A stretch of DNA of 8,826 nt from Aadella sp043822885 (lineage in GTDB: Bacteria; Omnitrophota; Gorgyraeia; Tantalellales; Tantalellaceae): NCBI GenBank assembly GCA_043822885.1, contig JBDRBI010000036.1:1-8826 (forward strand), written 5' to 3'. Positions 5,768-8,826 of the stretch are shown in pieces. Within the stretch, counting starts at the first letter, position 1; every line of letters begins with the position of its first letter. Below the pieces are notes generated by a model that saw only the letters and a list, made by a program, of their open reading frames with translations, was not told where the DNA came from and ran no database searches. The position numbers and the translations under genes are program-made.

Positions 5768-6934
5768 TTAAAAGAACGTTTTCTTTATCCGAGCAACGGC
5801 TTCTTTTAGTTTTTTTGTGTCACGCGTCAGCGCCATCCTCACATAACCTTCTCCGCTTTCCCCGAAACCGACGCCCGGAGTTACTACTATGTCCGCTTTC
5901 TCAAGCATATCTTTAGCAAGGGAAAGGGAATCATATTTTCCGAAAACCGGCGCCCATATGTAAAAAGTAGCTAAAGGAGACTTGATGTTCCATCCGGCTT
6001 CATTAAGACTTTTCACCAAAACATCCCGACGTTCGGTGTAGATCTTATTCATCTTCTCTTTGACTTCGTCAGCGCGTTTTAACGCTTCTATCGCGGCAAC
6101 TTGTACAGCCGTAAATATTCCTGAATCAATATTGGCTTTGACCTTTCCCAGTCCGTTCAAAATTTTCGCGTTTCCCACTGCCATACCTACCCTCCAGCCT
6201 GTCATGTTAAAAGTCTTGGAGAGTGAATGAAACTCTACACCGATCTCTTTTGCCCCGTCTATCTCAAGAAAACTCATCGGTTCATACCCGTCAAAGCTCA
6301 CCTCGGTATAGGCCGCGTCCGAACAGATAATTATGTCATTTTCTCTAGCGAATGCCGCCGCCTTTTCATAGAACGCTTTATCGCATACCGCGCCCGTCGG
6401 ATTATTTGGATAATTCAGATGCATAAGCTTACATCTTTTCGCGATCGCTCTATCTATTTTTTCCAAGTCCGGCAAAAAATCATTTTCCTTTAAAAGCGGC
6501 ATGAAGTGAGGTTTTCCGCCCGCGAATATCGTGCCCGAATTATAAGGAGGATATCCCGGAGACGGTATCAAGGCTTCATCACCATGATTTATGAACGCCA
6601 ATGGTATATGCGCTATTCCCTCTTTTGATCCTAAAAGCGGCAGGACTTCGGTATCGGGGTTTAATTTCACACCAAATCTATTCTGATACCATTTGGCCAT
6701 CTCTTCCCTCAGCGTTTTAAGCCCTCTGTTTAACGCATATTGATGCGTCGAAGGATCAAGAATAGCTTCCTGAAGTTTTTTTATTATAAAATCCGGTGTA
6801 GGAGTATCAGGATCGCCGACACCCAGGTCTATGACCGGTCTGCCTTCATTTACAGCTTTTTGTTTGGCTTTATCGATCTCTTCAAACAAATACGGCGGCA
6901 ATAGCTTTAATCTGTCAGCATAATCAATATTCAT
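5768..6934 (-). CDS. dapL: LL-diaminopimelate aminotransferase
   Basis: PLP-dependent class I/II aminotransferase of 388 residues that converts tetrahydrodipicolinate with glutamate directly to LL-diaminopimelate, bypassing the succinylase and acetylase routes. Visible features are DLGVGDPDTPTP (36-47), GSKEGIAHIPLAF (102-114), the NYPNNPTG motif (174-181), SDAAY (205-209), the PLP-binding lysine Lys240 in HSLSKTFNMTGWRVG, and Arg366 (GYVRMALT), expected to bind the substrate carboxylate. The GSKEGIAHIPLAF and SPGYPPY segments fit DapL (DapL2-like) better than aspartate aminotransferase, and the dapA-dapB neighbours support it. The start at 6934 has AAAGGA 4 nt upstream (6939-6944). A longer frame to 6973 is translated repeat (MFVRNDGN) and is rejected. 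A general aminotransferase role cannot be excluded from sequence alone. Confidence 0.92.
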   Translation of the reverse strand: MNIDYADRLKLLPPYLFEEIDKAKQKAVNEGRPVIDLGVGDPDTPTPDFIIKKLQEAILDPSTHQYALNRGLKTLREEMAKWYQNRFGVKLNPDTEVLPLLGSKEGIAHIPLAFINHGDEALIPSPGYPPYNSGTIFAGGKPHFMPLLKENDFLPDLEKIDRAIAKRCKLMHLNYPNNPTGAVCDKAFYEKAAAFARENDIIICSDAAYTEVSFDGYEPMSFLEIDGAKEIGVEFHSLSKTFNMTGWRVGMAVGNAKILNGLGKVKANIDSGIFTAVQVAAIEALKRADEVKEKMNKIYTERRDVLVKSLNEAGWNIKSPLATFYIWAPVFGKYDSLSLAKDMLEKADIVVTPGVGFGESGEGYVRMALTRDTKKLKEAVARIKKTFF

Positions 6935-6955
6935 ATTTTCCTTTCTAATGTTTCC

Positions 6956-7065
6956 GTCATTGCGAACGAACAACTTGTGGTGAGCGAAGTCGAACCAAGT
7001 GAGTGAAGCAATCTCATCCGGTTCAGAGGGATTGCTTCGTACGCCTTTGGCGGACTCGCAATGAC
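6956..7065. repeat. Two-armed palindromic repeat, copy C (between dapB and dapL)
   Basis: The left arm 6956-7014 is the longest of the set, with GTCATTGCGA and GTGAAGCAATCT ends around a 37-bp centre containing ACTTG and CAAGT. The right arm, about 7030-7065 read in reverse, has the same ends around GTCCGCC-AAA-GGCGTAC, a hairpin with one mismatch. Arms point inward, with GTCATTGC ends outside, opposite to copies A and B. It fills most of the 137-bp gap. Confidence 0.85.
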
Positions 7066-7071
7066 AGATGG

Positions 7072-7812
7072 TTACAATCCCAACACATCCGCCATACTAT
7101 ACAATCCCGGCTTTTTGCCTATAACGAATTTTGCCGCCTTTACGGCGCCTTTGGCAAAGACATCCCGGCTTTTTGCGTCATGTCTGATCTCTATATTTTC
7201 ATATTCCCCGTCAAAAATAATACCATGATTTCCTATAACTTCTCCCTCTCTGGCGGCTTCTATCGGGATGTCTCTTCCTATCGACTCTTTTATTTTTTCC
7301 GCTATCATCTTCGCTGTTCCGCTTGGTGAATCTTTTTTGTGAACATGATGAGTCTCATCTATTTTTATTTTAAATTCTTCACCCAATACTTTAGCGGCTT
7401 CGCTCACTATCTTGAATAAAAGATTGACCCCTATAGCCATATTCGGAGAGAAAACTATTGCCGCTTTTTGAGAAGCAATTTTGATCTTAGCCTTTTCTTC
7501 TTCGCTGAACCCCGTAGTACCTATTACCATAGGGACGCCCCTTTCTGAACATATTTTCAGATGTTCCAAAGTAGGTCTCGGAAGAGTAAAATCTATAAGA
7601 CAATCTATTTCTCCTGAGAGTTTTCTAAGATCTGAACTTATTGTCACCCCTGACTTGCCGGGTTTTCCTAAAACTTCCCACATATCTTTCCCTATATCCG
7701 GGAGATCTTCGCGTTCCAAAGCATAAAACCTTTCTATCTCAGGGTCTTTCGAAATCTGCCCTATTATCATCTTTCCCATCTTCCCGCAAGCTCCGGCTAC
7801 TCCGATCTTCAT
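7072..7812 (-). CDS. dapB: 4-hydroxy-tetrahydrodipicolinate reductase
   Basis: NAD(P)H-dependent reductase of 246 residues acting after DapA in lysine/diaminopimelate synthesis. The N-terminal Rossmann fold starts with GVAGACGKMG (4-13). DFTLPRPTLEHL (74-85), GTTGF (98-102) and SPNMAIGVN (122-130) follow. The substrate-binding and catalytic signature ETHHVHKKDSPSGTA (153-167) holds the His155-His156 pair and Lys159 that match His159/His160/Lys163 of E. coli. The C-terminus GLYSMADVLGL is typical. AGGAG (7819-7823) lies 6 nt before the ATG. It is flanked on both sides by palindromic repeats (copies C and D), which separate it from dapL and dapA. Nothing is missing. Confidence 0.96.
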   Translation of the reverse strand: MKIGVAGACGKMGKMIIGQISKDPEIERFYALEREDLPDIGKDMWEVLGKPGKSGVTISSDLRKLSGEIDCLIDFTLPRPTLEHLKICSERGVPMVIGTTGFSEEEKAKIKIASQKAAIVFSPNMAIGVNLLFKIVSEAAKVLGEEFKIKIDETHHVHKKDSPSGTAKMIAEKIKESIGRDIPIEAAREGEVIGNHGIIFDGEYENIEIRHDAKSRDVFAKGAVKAAKFVIGKKPGLYSMADVLGL

Positions 7813-7841
7813 ATGTATCTCCTATGTTACGTTACTGTTAC

Positions 7842-7914
7842 GTCATTGCGAAGGCCAAAGGCCTAAAGCAATCTCTCCGCGGGATTGCTTCGTCACTGCG
7901 CTCCTCGCAATGAC
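7842..7914. repeat. Two-armed palindromic repeat, copy D (between dapA and dapB)
   Basis: The left arm 7842-7874 has GTCATTGCGA and AAAGCAATCT ends around AGGCC-AAA-GGCCT, a perfect small hairpin. The right arm 7882-7914 read in reverse is GTCATTGCGAGGAGCGCAGT and then GACGAAGCAATCC. The 7-bp spacer contributes to a central CCGCGG palindrome. Inward arm arrangement as in copy C. Confidence 0.85.
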
Positions 7915-7927
7915 AGAAATGCCCTTA

Positions 7928-7971
7928 CCCTCTATCTTCTATCCTCTATCCTCTACCTTCTATCTTTTATC
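7928..7971. repeat. CTCTATC/CTTCTAC tract after dapA
   Basis: Six degenerate 7-8 bp pyrimidine-rich units follow one another (CTCTATC, TTCTATC, CTCTATC, CTCTACC, TTCTATC, TTTTATC). The same family makes up parts of 79-117, 1981-2026 and 2109-2300. It ends 9 bp from the dapA stop codon. Confidence 0.7.
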
Positions 7972-7980
7972 GTCCGAACC

Positions 7981-8826
7981 CTATACCAATTTATACTTCT
8001 CCAGCACCTTCTTAAGCTGTTCCTTATTCCCCGGCACCATTTCGCAAAGAGGAAGTCTCCATTCTTCGTCCACCATCCCCATCATACTCATAGCTGTCTT
8101 TACGGGCAACGGATTTGTTTCTATGAACATGGCATTACAAAGATCCATTATTTCATAATGAACTTCGCGGCTTTTTTCTTCATCTCCGTCCAAATAGCTC
8201 TGTGTTAGTTTATGTACTTTTTCCGGGATAATATTAGCTACAACGCTTACTACGCCTTTTGCTCCCACTGACATAAAAGGAAGTGTCATAGAATCATCTC
8301 CGCTCATAACGGTTATATCGCACAACGATAATATTTCCGTTACCTGCTGTACGCTTCCTCCGGCTTCCTTTATCGCTACGATATTGTCTATCTCATTAAG
8401 TCTGGCTACTGTCTGAGGAGAAAGCGATATCCCCGTACGGGACGGCACATTATATAACATTATGGGTATCCCGGATTCTTCCGCTATCTTCTTATAATGC
8501 CTGTACTGTCCTTCGGGAGTCGGTTTATTGTAATACGGAGTGATAATAAGCGCTCCGTCCGCGCCCGCTTTTTTGGCGTAAACAGTAAGCTCTATCGCTT
8601 CTACAGTATTATTCGATCCTGTCCCGGCTAACACCGGTATTCTTTTATCTGAGATCTCGACCGCTATTTTTATGAGACGTTTCTGCTCCGTCATGTTCAT
8701 AGTAGCGGCTTCACCGGTACAACCGCAGGGAACGATACCGTCGGTACCTTTATCTATCTGAAATTCCACTAATTCCCGAAATCTCTTTTCATCGACCTTC
8801 CCATCCTTGAACGGTGTAACAAGAGC
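7981..8826 (-). CDS. dapA: 4-hydroxy-tetrahydrodipicolinate synthase (5' end outside window)
   Basis: Class I aldolase that condenses pyruvate with aspartate semialdehyde, the first committed step to diaminopimelate and lysine. 281 codons are visible; the frame runs off the right edge, beginning ALVTPFKDGKVDEKRF. Alignment to E. coli DapA (AIVTP at residue 8) suggests about 7 missing residues, so the GTG at 8769 is not the start. Present are the Schiff-base lysine (K153 of the visible part, IVAIKEAGG, E. coli Lys161), TPYYNKP (E. coli Tyr107), LYNVPSRTG (Tyr133, Arg138), and GTGSNNTVEA with the Asn and Glu of the lysine-binding site. The GTTGES motif reads GCTGEA, putting Cys at E. coli Thr44 of the catalytic triad. 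The next gene is dapB, 168 bp downstream. Related aldolases (N-acetylneuraminate lyase, KDG aldolase) are less likely given dapB and dapL. Confidence 0.95.
   Translation of the reverse strand, partial: ALVTPFKDGKVDEKRFRELVEFQIDKGTDGIVPCGCTGEAATMNMTEQKRLIKIAVEISDKRIPVLAGTGSNNTVEAIELTVYAKKAGADGALIITPYYNKPTPEGQYRHYKKIAEESGIPIMLYNVPSRTGISLSPQTVARLNEIDNIVAIKEAGGSVQQVTEILSLCDITVMSGDDSMTLPFMSVGAKGVVSVVANIIPEKVHKLTQSYLDGDEEKSREVHYEIMDLCNAMFIETNPLPVKTAMSMMGMVDEEWRLPLCEMVPGNKEQLKKVLEKYKLV

Noticed and set aside
6956..7065. tRNA or structured RNA gene in the palindromic gaps
   Set aside because: The folds are simple inverted repeats shared by four copies; no T-loop, anticodon arm or riboswitch-like core was seen.
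8767..8769. GTG as the dapA start codon
   Set aside because: The frame continues upstream to the window edge with the conserved ALVTPF start region of DapA; the GTG encodes an internal Val.

Overview
The window is a compact stretch of bacterial chromosome in which every supported gene lies on the minus strand. Read in the direction of transcription (right to left) the order is dapA (5' end cut off by the window edge), dapB, dapL, folK (frameshifted), panC, nadA, nadX, and then a Na+/phosphate cotransporter with a PhoU-like tail. The gene set (diaminopimelate aminotransferase route, aspartate dehydrogenase instead of L-aspartate oxidase) and the very repeat-rich gaps suggest an anaerobic, uncultured Gram-negative-type lineage. 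It resembles Omnitrophota (OP3) or deltaproteobacterial metagenome assemblies, but that placement is inference from gene content and repeat style, not from a phylogenetic marker.

Right part (about 5768-8826): dapA, dapB and dapL catalyse three consecutive steps from aspartate semialdehyde to LL-diaminopimelate, feeding lysine and peptidoglycan synthesis. A GC-rich hairpin followed by a T-rich run just after dapL looks like an intrinsic terminator. Middle part (about 2312-5678): folK (folate), panC (pantothenate) and the tightly coupled nadA-nadX pair (quinolinate for NAD). folK is split by one extra base in a six-base homopolymer. Left part (172-1872): a Na/Pi cotransporter gene with its own candidate promoter, set inside long imperfect inverted repeats.

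Most gaps between genes are filled with short repeats. Four copies of a two-armed palindrome (arm ends GTCATTGCGA and GAAGCAATC) sit in four of the gaps, in two opposite arm arrangements, and their variable arm centres often form small palindromes of their own. Other families are pyrimidine-rich CTTCTAC/CTCTATC tracts, GGTGACT tandem tracts, GTTCATA tracts, and a GTGTCCCC element that forms the terminator-like hairpin in one copy and occurs as a half copy elsewhere. These repeats create false N-terminal extensions for panC and dapL, lie against the start of panC (which shows no Shine-Dalgarno sequence) and contribute the last codons of panC.

Functionally, lysine/DAP, NAD and pantothenate (through beta-alanine) all draw on L-aspartate, so the cluster may be an aspartate-derived metabolite and cofactor block. 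I saw no mobile-element protein, CRISPR array, tRNA or rRNA. The most notable signals are the nested palindromes, the inverted repeats around the transporter, the folK frameshift, and a Cys in DapA at the position of a catalytic-triad Thr.
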